A stretch of DNA of 64,000 nucleotides from the NCBI GenBank assembly GCA_963728845.1, contig CAVSLS010000022.1, forward strand, positions 62,001 through 126,000, given 5' to 3'. Of the stretch, positions 27,746-35,299 are shown piece after piece (position 1 is the stretch's first letter; every line of letters begins with the position of its first letter). The notes under the pieces are model-generated. The model was given only the letters and a program-made list of their open reading frames with translations. It made no database searches and was not told where the DNA came from. Position numbers and translations under genes: made by a program. The stretch is from Bog-473 sp963728845. Lineage in GTDB: Bacteria; Actinomycetota; Acidimicrobiia; Acidimicrobiales; RAAP-2.

Positions 27746-28021
27746 CAGCCAAGCGAGAAAGGCCTCTTTCGTAGGCGCCCTACGGTACGACGGGCGCGCT
27801 CAGCGCGGGTGGACCTTAAGCCGGGTTCTTGTCCGAGCATTGTCTATCAGGAGTCATCGGCCCTCGCTCAATATCAAGGCCACGGTGACCGCTTTGCCAA
27901 TCGGGGTTGGTGGTGGGACGTGGCCGGTTCGACCCCGTGCGCACTTCCGCTTCCGCCGGGGTTGAACCGCGCCCCGGTCGCTGGGCAAACTCCAGCGGTC
28001 TACCGTCGTGCCCTGAGCCCC

Positions 28022-28234
28022 ATGCCTGAGCCTGGCGACCTCATCGAGGCGTTCAGCCCGCCGCTGTGTCGGTGCTTTCGCATGGTGCAGTCGAGGCAGC
28101 TCCAGTCTGACCACTGTCGCGGAGAGCCGGCATGGAAGGGCATCTGGACCGATCGAAAGGGCGCTGGGTGGTACGTCGAGGCGTGTCGCCAGCACGCGCC
28201 GAAGATCACTAGCAGCGCGTCAGAGGGCTTCTGA
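28022..28234 (+). CDS. Small cysteine-containing hypothetical protein
   Basis: 70 residues from ATG 28022 (MPEPGDLIEAFSPPLCRCFR). It has five cysteines, including LCRCFR, DHCRGEP and VEACRQHAP, and the pattern W-x-G-x-W-x-D-x-x-G-x-W, which suggests a compact zinc-type fold seen in small actinobacterial proteins. The function is unknown. A longer upstream extension of the frame is not convincing. Confidence 0.45.
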   Translation: MPEPGDLIEAFSPPLCRCFRMVQSRQLQSDHCRGEPAWKGIWTDRKGAGWYVEACRQHAPKITSSASEGF

Positions 28235-28531
28235 GGCGCCCCGACTACTGAGAACCCTGCCCCTATCGAGGCACCATGGGGGCAGCCGATCTCGATCCTC
28301 TGGATGCGCCGCCACATGCCGTTGGCATCTGGCATTGCACTCGATTGGCTCGCTGAGGGTGACTGCTGACATGGATGAATGCAGCGTGGATCTCCGCCAA
28401 TCCGGCTCCGAGAAGCTGTACCGACTTCCTCGGTTGCGCTGCAAGCTCCACGGGGGTTGACCTCAGATGGTCGATCATGCATGGTCGGACTAACTGATAC
28501 GCAACCTTCCATCCCCAGATAGGAGGGCAAT

Positions 28532-30940
28532 ATGAGTGATGTCGATCGCAGCCGTTTGCCGATCCGGCGGCCGGCCTTCTCAGGAACTGTCCACAAGACA
28601 TTGGACGGGTCGCAACCCGACTGGAACCTGATCGGCCACCCCACCCCACCTGAAGGCGCGCCCAACGTGCTGCTCGTCCTGATCGACGATGCCGGGTTCG
28701 GGAATCCAAGCACTTTCGGCGGACCGATCCAGACACCCAACTTCACCCACATGGCGAATGGGGGGCTCCGCTACAACAGGTTCCACGTCACCGCGCTTTG
28801 CTCCCCAACCCGTGCTTCGCTTCTGACGGGTCGAAACAACCACGCAGTGGGTTTCGGCTCCATCGGCGAGTTCGCAGGTGGCTTCCCGGGGTACTCGGCA
28901 ATCTTGCCGCGCGACTGCGCGCCGCTCCCTCGGATTCTCAGGGACAACGGCTACAGCACGGCCATCTTTGGGAAATGGCACCTCACACCGGATGGCCAAC
29001 AGGGCCCCGCAGGCCCATTCGACCGATGGCCGAACGGCTGGGGGTTTGATTACTTCTACGGAATCCTGGGGGGAGGGTCCAGCCAGTGGGACCCCTGCCT
29101 GGCCGAAAACCAGAAGATCATCGGCACAGATGACAGCTTCTACAACAAGGACGACCCCTTTTACTTTCCCGATGCAATGGCGGATCGGACTATCGAGTGG
29201 CTGCACGCCATCCGTGCCCAGGACGCTCAGAAGCCGTTCTTCGTCTACTTCTCGACGGGCTGCAGCCACGCCCCCCACCACGTCACCAAAGCGTGGGCCG
29301 ACAAGTACAAAGGAAAGTTCGACCAGGGGTGGGACAAGCTGCGCGAGGAGACGTTCGCTCGCCAGAAGGAGCTCGGAGTGATCCCTCCTGAAGCCCTGCT
29401 CACCCCCCGCGACAAAGCCTTTCCTGCTTGGGATGATGTGCCCAAGAACTTGAAGGCGTTCTATGTGCGCCAGATGGAGGTCTATGCCGGGTACTCAGAG
29501 AACGCCGACTACAACGTCGGGCGAGTGATCGACGCCGTTGAGGAGCTCGGCGAGCTCGGCAATACGCTCATCGTGTGGATCTGGGGTGACAACGGCGCCA
29601 GCATGGAGGGGACTATCACCGGCTCGTTCAACGAGCTCACGATGCAAAATGGCATCCCGCTGACCGACGAGATGCAGCTGCAACTTGCCGAGAAGTATGG
29701 CGGGCTCGATCAGTGGGGCGCCGCCATCATGGACCCCCACTACTCGGCAGGGTGGGCCTGGGCCGGGGCCACGCCATTCCAGTGGGGCAAGCAGGTCGGC
29801 TCGCACCTCGGGGGGACTCGCAATCCGATGGTCGTTCACTGGCCCCAGCACGTCAACGATGCCGGCGGGCTGCGTTCGCAGTTCACGCATGTCATCGACG
29901 TCGCTCCCACGATTCTTGACATCGCTCGGATCCCCGAACCCGACACAGTCGATGGAATCGAGCAGGAGCCGATGCACGGCACCTCGTTCGCTGCGTCGCT
30001 CACTAACGGAGCCGCACCCGAACACCGCACCCAGCAGTACTTCGAGACGGTGGGTAACCGCGGGATGTACAAAGACGGCTGGTGGCTCGCAATGAAGACG
30101 GAGCGCATCCCGTGGGAGCTCACCCCCGAAGCTCTCAGCCCGTACGCACCGGGGGTCTGGGATCCGGATGCTGGACCGGTGGAGCTCTACTACCTGCCCG
30201 ACGACTTCTCCCAGGCGAAGGACCTTGCCGGCGACCATCCTGAGAAGGTGCAGGAGCTCAAGGACATCTTCTGGGAGGAGGCCGAGCGATACAAGGTGTT
30301 GCCGCTCCTCGGATCGCTCTCGGCCTTCTTCGGCCTGGTGCCTCCCATCCCCCAGCAGACGACCTTCGAGTTCCGCGGCGACGTCCAGAACGTGATGCCC
30401 GGCATGATCCCCAGGATCTACAACCGTTCGTACACGATCAGCGCGGACCTGGTAGTGCCTGAGGAGGGTGCCGAAGGCGTGATCGTCGCCGAAGCTGACC
30501 ACCTCGGCGGTTTCACCTTCTACGTCCAAGACGGCAAGCTCACCCACACCTACTCGATGATGGGCGTATTCGTCTACACACAAGTCGCCGAAGAGGATCT
30601 ACCCCCCGGCGAAGTCAACGTGAGGATGGAGTTCGCAGCCGACGGGGCCAAACCCGCAACCGGTGGAGACGTGACCCTAATCGTCAACGACCTACAAGTC
30701 GGGAAGGGGCGTATGGACTACAGCGTCCCGATTCGCTTCTCAGGGTACGCGGGCATGGACATTGGGCGCGACAACGGTGGAGTTGTGGACCGCGTCTACG
30801 AGGACAAAAAGCCCTTCGCCTTTACTGGCACTGTCAAGAAAGTGGTATTCGACATCACGCCGCACCTCGCTGACGAGGACGAACTCGAGGTGCACACCGC
30901 CGAGCAGCACGGTCGGGCAGCCCATGCGTTGTCGGAGTGA
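28532..30940 (+). CDS. Arylsulfatase-type sulfatase (formylglycine-dependent)
   Basis: 802 residues, intact. The N-terminal metal site is VLLVLIDDAGFGNPSTFGG; the formylglycine motif is CSPTRASLLTGR with the modified Cys at residue 90; further metal and substrate residues lie in FGKWHLTPDG and WIWGDNGASMEGT. The C-terminal 200 residues form a beta-rich domain (FEFRGDVQNVMPGMIPRIYN onward). There is no signal peptide, so it acts in the cytoplasm or leaves by another route. It needs a formylglycine-generating enzyme encoded elsewhere. Strong ribosome-binding site AGGAGG 7 bp before ATG 28532. Substrate (sulfate ester) unknown. Confidence 0.93.
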   Translation: MSDVDRSRLPIRRPAFSGTVHKTLDGSQPDWNLIGHPTPPEGAPNVLLVLIDDAGFGNPSTFGGPIQTPNFTHMANGGLRYNRFHVTALCSPTRASLLTGRNNHAVGFGSIGEFAGGFPGYSAILPRDCAPLPRILRDNGYSTAIFGKWHLTPDGQQGPAGPFDRWPNGWGFDYFYGILGGGSSQWDPCLAENQKIIGTDDSFYNKDDPFYFPDAMADRTIEWLHAIRAQDAQKPFFVYFSTGCSHAPHHVTKAWADKYKGKFDQGWDKLREETFARQKELGVIPPEALLTPRDKAFPAWDDVPKNLKAFYVRQMEVYAGYSENADYNVGRVIDAVEELGELGNTLIVWIWGDNGASMEGTITGSFNELTMQNGIPLTDEMQLQLAEKYGGLDQWGAAIMDPHYSAGWAWAGATPFQWGKQVGSHLGGTRNPMVVHWPQHVNDAGGLRSQFTHVIDVAPTILDIARIPEPDTVDGIEQEPMHGTSFAASLTNGAAPEHRTQQYFETVGNRGMYKDGWWLAMKTERIPWELTPEALSPYAPGVWDPDAGPVELYYLPDDFSQAKDLAGDHPEKVQELKDIFWEEAERYKVLPLLGSLSAFFGLVPPIPQQTTFEFRGDVQNVMPGMIPRIYNRSYTISADLVVPEEGAEGVIVAEADHLGGFTFYVQDGKLTHTYSMMGVFVYTQVAEEDLPPGEVNVRMEFAADGAKPATGGDVTLIVNDLQVGKGRMDYSVPIRFSGYAGMDIGRDNGGVVDRVYEDKKPFAFTGTVKKVVFDITPHLADEDELEVHTAEQHGRAAHALSE

Positions 30941-31036
30941 ATTAGCAACGAGCGCCTGAAGATCGAGAGGACATCCCAAATCGGAGGGTGCCCCAGTACA
31001 TTGCCGGTTCGAGGCGCAGCGGGCCCTTTGCCCTAC

Positions 31037-31585
31037 CTACGCCCGCCGACCCAAAAAGTAAAGGAACTCGGTCTGCAGGTCCGCACCCACGGGTGGTTCC
31101 AACTTGGGCCCAAAGACGTTGGGCAGGCGGATCATGGAGTCCATCGGCTTGAGAGCCTCATAGGCCCGGCGGACGGAGTCCTTGTCGAGGCGCTCGTCCG
31201 CACCGATCGTTCGTGCCAGGTCCCAGGTGTGGACCAACACGTCCATGGTCACGAATTGGCCGATGATCTGACCCGCAGGCATCTTGCCCGTCGGCCCGTC
31301 CATCTCCTTGGCCGCCTCCTCCGGATCTCCGGTGATCTCGTCGATCGCACGAGCGGCGTTCTCCCAGGCCTGCTTCGGATCCTCGTCAGCCCCCAGGGGT
31401 TCCGACTCCCCACCCCTGACACTGGCGATCACGCCCCGGTGATTCTCGACCACGTGCGCCAGCAGATCACGTGCTGTCCACTGCTCGCAGGGAGATTGAG
31501 CACCCCACTGGTCAGGGGCCACCGCCCTCACCGCGGCGCCGAAGCCGCTCGACACCACCCGGTAACTATCTTGGACGTCGGTCAT
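31037..31585 (-). CDS. TIGR03086-family metal-binding protein (DinB / mycothiol-dependent superfamily)
   Basis: 182 residues. The DinB-like four-helix bundle pattern is visible: CEQWTARDLLAHVVENHRG at the N-terminus, and VHTWDLARTIGADERLD later, with the His residues that bind metal in this superfamily. TIGR03086 proteins are actinobacterial, related to mycothiol-dependent maleylpyruvate isomerase; their roles are mostly unknown. It is convergent with the sulfatase across a 96-bp gap that holds a TGCCCCA half-repeat. Confidence 0.85.
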   Translation of the reverse strand: MTDVQDSYRVVSSGFGAAVRAVAPDQWGAQSPCEQWTARDLLAHVVENHRGVIASVRGGESEPLGADEDPKQAWENAARAIDEITGDPEEAAKEMDGPTGKMPAGQIIGQFVTMDVLVHTWDLARTIGADERLDKDSVRRAYEALKPMDSMIRLPNVFGPKLEPPVGADLQTEFLYFLGRRA

Positions 31586-31650
31586 GCCACGAGCGTATGT
31601 CGCCTCTTGACCGCGCTGAAAGTGCCGAGTCCGAGCGGGGTGGAGGGTAG

Positions 31651-31684
31651 CCCCGAACGCCGGGACAGGGTGCCACCTTGCGGC
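31651..31684 (+). repeat. Dispersed intergenic repeat, copy A (partial)
   Basis: Reads AGCCCCGAACGCCGGG, then AGGGTGCCACCTTGCGGC. It shares with the 42.1-kb copy a 16-bp left part and the GGTGCCACC core. It lies 65 bp upstream of the TIGR03086 gene start. Confidence 0.7.
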
Positions 31685-31938
31685 ATCACTTCGAGGATGT
31701 ACCGCCTGGCGACCTAACCTGAGGAAGCAGTCACCAAGGCCAGTCGTCTACATACCCATTCCGCTTCAACCAGTGCCTGGGATCGGGCAAGAAGGGGATG
31801 ACGAAATGCAGCCTTCTCCAAGCTCGCACCCACGGCGGAGCTTCTCGATAGCGAACTCGCCGTACGTGCACTTGGTCGCTCACTAGGTCCCATTGTTGCA
31901 CCGTTGCCGACCGGCTCTCTCGTCGAGTGTGGTCCCCC

Positions 31939-32003
31939 TGCCCCAGATCCCGGCAGCTCGCTGCCGGGAAGGGGTGCCACCCTGCGGCTGCACGATTGGG
32001 GCA
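31939..32003 (+). repeat. Dispersed intergenic repeat, copy B (complete, 65 bp)
   Basis: Ends are a perfect 7-bp inverted repeat (TGCCCCA ... TGGGGCA). Inside are a perfect 8-bp hairpin CCCGGCAG-ctcg-CTGCCGGG and the core GGGGTGCCACCCTGCGGC. This is the best copy for defining the family. Confidence 0.8.
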
Positions 32004-32036
32004 CCTTCGCTCGAAGTCGTGAATGTCGCTCGGGAC

Positions 32037-32549
32037 TCAGCTGTCGGGCGTGACCGCATCCAATCGGCGCCGAACCTCTGACGTGTTCACGCCGAGAGCG
32101 CCCAGCAGCACCGCCGCAGGATCTGGTGGTTGGAGAGCGAGGATCTGGGCCAGTACCTGCTGGGCCGTGACATAGAGTTTCCGACGGTTGGGCTTAGACG
32201 CTTCCTGAAGCACTTTGCGTGCCGCGGGCGTCATGCGGAGGCGATCTTTTTCCGCGACGTCTCTGAGCCTCGGCTTCTTCGGCACGGCGCGCATCGGCAG
32301 TTCGGGAGCGTCGGTGCCTGACCTCAGGCCCAGGGCGCCCAGGGCTTCGTGATCGAGCGACTCAAGGGCCTGGCGAGCTTGTTGCAGGCTCACGCCCAAC
32401 ACGACTTCGATCCAGGGATCCTCAAACAAGGCGAGCAAGAGGTGATCGGTGCCAGTTCGGCGATCACCTCGGCGACGAGCCTCCTCACTGGCCCGCAAAT
32501 AGATGGCCCAGCCGTGAAGCGTCCCTGGCGCAACGGATTCGGTGGTCAT
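32037..32549 (-). CDS. Clp N-terminal (Clp-N) domain protein
   Basis: 170 residues from ATG 32549. It resembles the double Clp-N repeat that recruits substrates to Clp ATPases: GWAIYLRASEEARRRGDRRTG then DHLLLALFEDPW in repeat 1, and MTPAARKVLQEASK then VTAQQVLAQILAL then LLGALGVNTSEVRRRL in repeat 2. There is no ATPase domain, so it is a stand-alone adaptor-like or sensor protein. It follows the small HTH gene by 2 bp with an AAGGAG ribosome site. The pair is common in actinobacteria. Confidence 0.85.
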   Translation of the reverse strand: MTTESVAPGTLHGWAIYLRASEEARRRGDRRTGTDHLLLALFEDPWIEVVLGVSLQQARQALESLDHEALGALGLRSGTDAPELPMRAVPKKPRLRDVAEKDRLRMTPAARKVLQEASKPNRRKLYVTAQQVLAQILALQPPDPAAVLLGALGVNTSEVRRRLDAVTPDS

Positions 32550-32551
32550 GA

Positions 32552-32758
32552 TCACTCCTTGTTGTATTTGGTGTGTACGGATTGGCGGGTGACGCCCAAA
32601 GCGTCTCCGATCTGCTGCCACGACCAGCCCTTTTCCCGAGCCGACGCGACCTGGTTCGCTTCGACCCTCTCAGCCAGGCGATGGAGCGCCAACGAGGCGC
32701 GCAGCCCAATTGCCGGGTCATCCGACGAGAGACTCACGTTGAGGTCTTCGAGGTCCAT
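32552..32758 (-). CDS. Small HTH regulator paired with the Clp-N gene
   Basis: 68 residues from ATG 32758 (MDLEDLNVSLSSDDPAIGLRA). The C-terminus is a helix-turn-helix: AREKGWSWQQIGDALGVTRQSV. The start codon lies only 3 bp from the end of an operator and about 9 bp from the likely -10 box, so the mRNA is probably leaderless. It most likely represses its own operon with the Clp-N protein. A related HTH (GSSWEQIAESLGQSRQ) is encoded at 34863-35192. Confidence 0.82.
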   Translation of the reverse strand: MDLEDLNVSLSSDDPAIGLRASLALHRLAERVEANQVASAREKGWSWQQIGDALGVTRQSVHTKYNKE

Positions 32759-32761
32759 GCT

Positions 32762-32806
32762 TGTCAGTATCGACTGACACTCCCGATTTGTCAACCTAAA
32801 CTGACA
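32762..32806 (-). promoter_or_regulatory. Promoter with two palindromic operators upstream of HTH/Clp-N operon
   Basis: Two inverted repeats of form TGTCA-N8-TGACA: 32762-32779 (TGTCAGTATCGACTGACA, fully palindromic arms of 7 bp) and 32789-32806 (TGTCAACCTAAACTGACA). Centres are 27 bp apart. On the minus strand the distal repeat supplies a perfect -35 TTGACA (32794-32789) and the proximal one a -10 GATACT (32772-32767), 16 bp apart. Binding at either would block RNA polymerase. Confidence 0.8.
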
Positions 32807-32827
32807 CCGCAGATCGCCAAAATAGAG

Positions 32828-32843
32828 TGCCCCAGATCGCCGG
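32828..32843 (+). repeat. Half-site of the dispersed repeat
   Basis: TGCCCCAGATCGCCGG, the left end only. The same half occurs at 30989, 35286 and 39087. It lies upstream of the HTH/Clp-N promoter. Confidence 0.5.
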
Positions 32844-32892
32844 ATCAAGGCGTATCTGTGCCCTCGGCTTATGCCGTCGTTGGATTACATGG

Positions 32893-33489
32893 TTAGAGGA
32901 AGTTGGGCATCCCGATGTTCTGGTCGAAACCGGAAGGTCTGCCCCGTCGGCGCGACCACGGACGCCAGAACCAGAGGACCGCGCCCAGCCCGGCGAGCCC
33001 GACGAGCAGGAGGACCAAACCCGCCGCCACGAGGCTCGGCGGCGACACCGGCCCCAAGACGGCAGGGTGTCCACCCGATGGGGTGACGAAAATGGACGGG
33101 AGCGGCGGACGGTGGAGGTGCGCGAAGGGAGCAGCGGCGCTGGCGCTCACAACACCTCGGTTGACCACAGGAGTTCCGAACAATAAGGCCAGTCCCAACA
33201 CGACGAACGCGGCGGCGACCACCGTAGCCAGCGCGAGGGCGAGGGTTCGCACTTGGATGGTGCCTCGCGCCGGCCGGGTCCGGCGGACGAAACCACGGGA
33301 TGCCGCCCAGGAGGCGGCGAAGGACCTGGGGTCGAAGTAGCCGTTGCCCAACACCTCTTCGGGTGAGACGCCCTCAGCCTTCGCCTCTGCGAGATCCGCT
33401 TCCAGGTCAGCGGCCATCTCGTTGGCCTCGACTTCAGGCACTCCGAGGCGGCTCCACTCCTTCCGGCACTCATCGACGAAACTGCTCAT
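32893..33489 (-). CDS. Membrane protein downstream of PadR
   Basis: 198 residues. The N-terminal 70 residues are a soluble helical domain (SSFVDECRKEWSRLGVPEVEA, then DLEADLAEAKAEGVSPEEVLG), typical of the HAAS-like domain found after PadR regulators. Then come one clear transmembrane segment (LALALATVVAAAFVVLGLAL) and a second (SLVAAGLVLLLVGLAGLGAV). The ATG at 33489 overlaps the PadR stop (ATGA). It is probably a membrane partner or target of PadR; the function is unknown. Confidence 0.8.
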   Translation of the reverse strand: MSSFVDECRKEWSRLGVPEVEANEMAADLEADLAEAKAEGVSPEEVLGNGYFDPRSFAASWAASRGFVRRTRPARGTIQVRTLALALATVVAAAFVVLGLALLFGTPVVNRGVVSASAAAPFAHLHRPPLPSIFVTPSGGHPAVLGPVSPPSLVAAGLVLLLVGLAGLGAVLWFWRPWSRRRGRPSGFDQNIGMPNFL

Positions 33490-33848
33490 GCGTGCACCTC
33501 CGCTGCTGCGAGGCCGAGAACGGCATCGACCGCGTCGCGTGTCGCCTGCCATTCTCTTGTGCCCGTCTCGAGAGCGTGCCGGCCCTGGCGGGACAGCCGA
33601 TAGTACTTTCGGGGAGGTCCGCCGTTACTCGCGGCCCGATGGGTGTCTACGAGTCCGTCGCGCTCAAGGCGGCCGAGCAGGGGATAGATGGATCCCTCAC
33701 CGACGATCGAAAGGCCGCGCTCGCCGAGACGCTTGGTCATCTCGTAGCCATAGGCGGGATCGTCGCCCATGACGGCCAGGAGACACAGGTCGAGGACCCC
33801 CCGCAGTAGCTGCGTACGCCGGCCACTGGTCACTCCCATGCCTCGCAT
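33486..33848 (-). CDS. PadR-family transcriptional regulator
   Basis: About 120 residues. Winged-HTH pattern: LLRGVLDLCLLAVMGDDPAYGYEM, then GEGSIYPLLGRLERDGLVDTHR, then GPPRKYYRLSRQGRHAL. The helical tail is short, so this is the small PadR-s2 type. Starts at ATG 33848 or 33839. A perfect 11-bp inverted repeat lies 8 bp upstream. Coupled to the membrane protein gene by ATGA overlap, the usual PadR/membrane pair. Confidence 0.88.
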   Translation of the reverse strand: MRGMGVTSGRRTQLLRGVLDLCLLAVMGDDPAYGYEMTKRLGERGLSIVGEGSIYPLLGRLERDGLVDTHRAASNGGPPRKYYRLSRQGRHALETGTREWQATRDAVDAVLGLAAAEVHA

Positions 33849-33856
33849 GATAGTGG

Positions 33857-33883
33857 GCGCTGCCTTGCGGTGCAAGGCAGCGC
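33857..33883. promoter_or_regulatory. Perfect palindrome upstream of padR-like gene
   Basis: GCGCTGCCTTG - 5 bp - CAAGGCAGCGC, 11-bp arms, no mismatch, ending 9 bp before the PadR start codon. A likely autoregulatory PadR operator; a hairpin in the leader RNA or the end of the neighbouring IS remnant are alternatives. Confidence 0.6.
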
Positions 33884-33909
33884 AGGCGTCGGCGTCCCAG
33901 AAAGCCGGG

Positions 33910-34760
33910 TCAGGGCACAATGCCAGACCGACCAGGGTGCGAGTAGATGAGCTTGGCGGTGATCAGCACCACGATGGCGAGGGCCAGCTGAGCGAGTAGA
34001 TGGGCGACCGTTCGGTCGGTGTTTCGGCGCAGCTGGCCGAAGTTCGCCAGCGAGGCATTGGTCCGCTCCACCGGACAGCGCATGCCGAGGGGAACGATCT
34101 TTTTGCGCGGAGCGGCACCACGCTGTTCTCGCTCGGCGTTGACGGTAGGAGACGATGTCGTCGAACCCGTGAACTGCGCACAGGCGTCGCTCGCCGGCGC
34201 TGACATAGCCGAGCTCGAGGAGCGGGCTATCGATGTCGGACACCACGCCACGGCGCTCGCCGGACTCGAGAGTGGAGCCGAAGAGAGCGACGTCGTGGCG
34301 CTGGGCGCCGTCGGTTGTCCAGCCGAAGGGAATGCCTGCCCGGTCGGTGAGCAGCGACCACTTCCAGCCTCGCTTTCCCCGGTCAACAGGGTTGGGCCCG
34401 GTGCCCTCGCCGCCTCGGGGCGCCTTGTGTTGGGAGCCGTCGACGGCCGCCTCTGAGAGGTCGAGGCCGATGATCTTGTCGTAGGCGATCAGCGTCTGTT
34501 CGACCAGCACGTCGAAGACACCGGCCCGCTCCACTCGTCTCGGCGGGTCCGCAGGTGGTGTCAGAGACCGCCCGGCCGACCAGGGCTTCGACGTCGACCC
34601 ACGAGCAGCCGGTGACCAGGCGAATCAGCATGGCCTGGAACAGACGCGGTCCGGTGCCCGGCGTCGGTGACAACCCAGAGGGTGGGTCATCGGAGGAGGA
34701 GGGAGCAGCGTTCGACCGCCGCCCAGACAGCATCGAACACCTCGGGTTGCAGTGTGCGAC
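33910..34760 (-). pseudogene. IS5-type transposase, broken by several frameshifts
   Basis: Pieces in three frames together resemble an IS5-family DDE transposase common in actinobacteria: EVFDAVWAAVERCSLLL, QAMLIRLVTGCSWVDVEALVG, AYDKIIGLDLSEAAVDGSQHK, NPVDRGKRGWKWSLLTDRAG, and GMRCPVERTNASLANFGQLRR near the C-terminus with the catalytic Glu. Breaks near 34690, 34655, 34525 and 34150. I could not identify matching terminal inverted repeats. It sits between PadR and a second HTH gene. It could be a degraded IS or, given the general indel pattern, partly a sequencing artefact. Confidence 0.75.
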
Positions 34761-34862
34761 GATGTGAGGCACCTCCACTGAGTTGTCGAGTTTAGAACGC
34801 ACCCGACATCCCAGTTGAGCCATCACGGAGAGATGAATGTAAAGTAATAGTCCGCTGTCAGA

Positions 34863-35192
34863 TTAGACAGGGAAGGCTTTTGTTTCTCCGTACCAGGAGA
34901 TGGGGTCACGCTTGACCGCCTCCCACCGTCGCTTTCCGGATGCGGTCAACAGCGCCTGCAGTGACGCGTCTCTACTCGCACGCTGCCACAGTGCCTGGCG
35001 GCTCTGGCCGAGGGACTCGGCGATCTGCTCCCACGACGACCCAGCCAAGCGCGCAAACGAGATGGCTTCCTTCTGGGTTGCGTCGAAGTAGCGGCTAAAT
35101 GCGGCCGCTACTCGAAGGACTTCCAGCGGGTCAGGGTCTGCACTTGTCCTAATCAGCTCCCATGCTTCCCACAACGACTCCGAGGGTTTCAT
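34863..35192 (-). CDS. HTH protein related to the Clp-N partner regulator
   Basis: 109 residues from ATG 35192 (MKPSESLWEAWELIRTSAD). The middle holds FARLAGSSWEQIAESLGQSRQ and ALWQRASRD, the same HTH type as the 68-residue gene at 32552. The rest is helical with a Lys/Arg-rich C-terminus (GKRRWEAVKRDPISWYG). It stands alone between two transposons. An inverted repeat straddling a TTGACA -35-like box lies upstream, so autoregulation is plausible. Confidence 0.7.
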   Translation of the reverse strand: MKPSESLWEAWELIRTSADPDPLEVLRVAAAFSRYFDATQKEAISFARLAGSSWEQIAESLGQSRQALWQRASRDASLQALLTASGKRRWEAVKRDPISWYGETKAFPV

Positions 35193-35205
35193 CGTCAAGA
35201 CACTG

Positions 35206-35236
35206 AACGAATCGCACGCGTTTGTCAACATTCGTT
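35206..35236 (-). promoter_or_regulatory. Inverted repeat around a -35 box of the second HTH gene
   Basis: AACGAAT - 17 bp - ATTCGTT, perfect 7-bp arms. TTGACA (minus strand) lies just inside the upstream arm. The inner arm ends 13 bp before ATG 35192, suggesting a short or absent leader, as at 32762. Confidence 0.5.
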
Positions 35237-35299
35237 TACAATCATGAGACGCTCACTGGGCCAACCTTTCCCGTTCGCACACACCTGCCCCAGTTCGAT

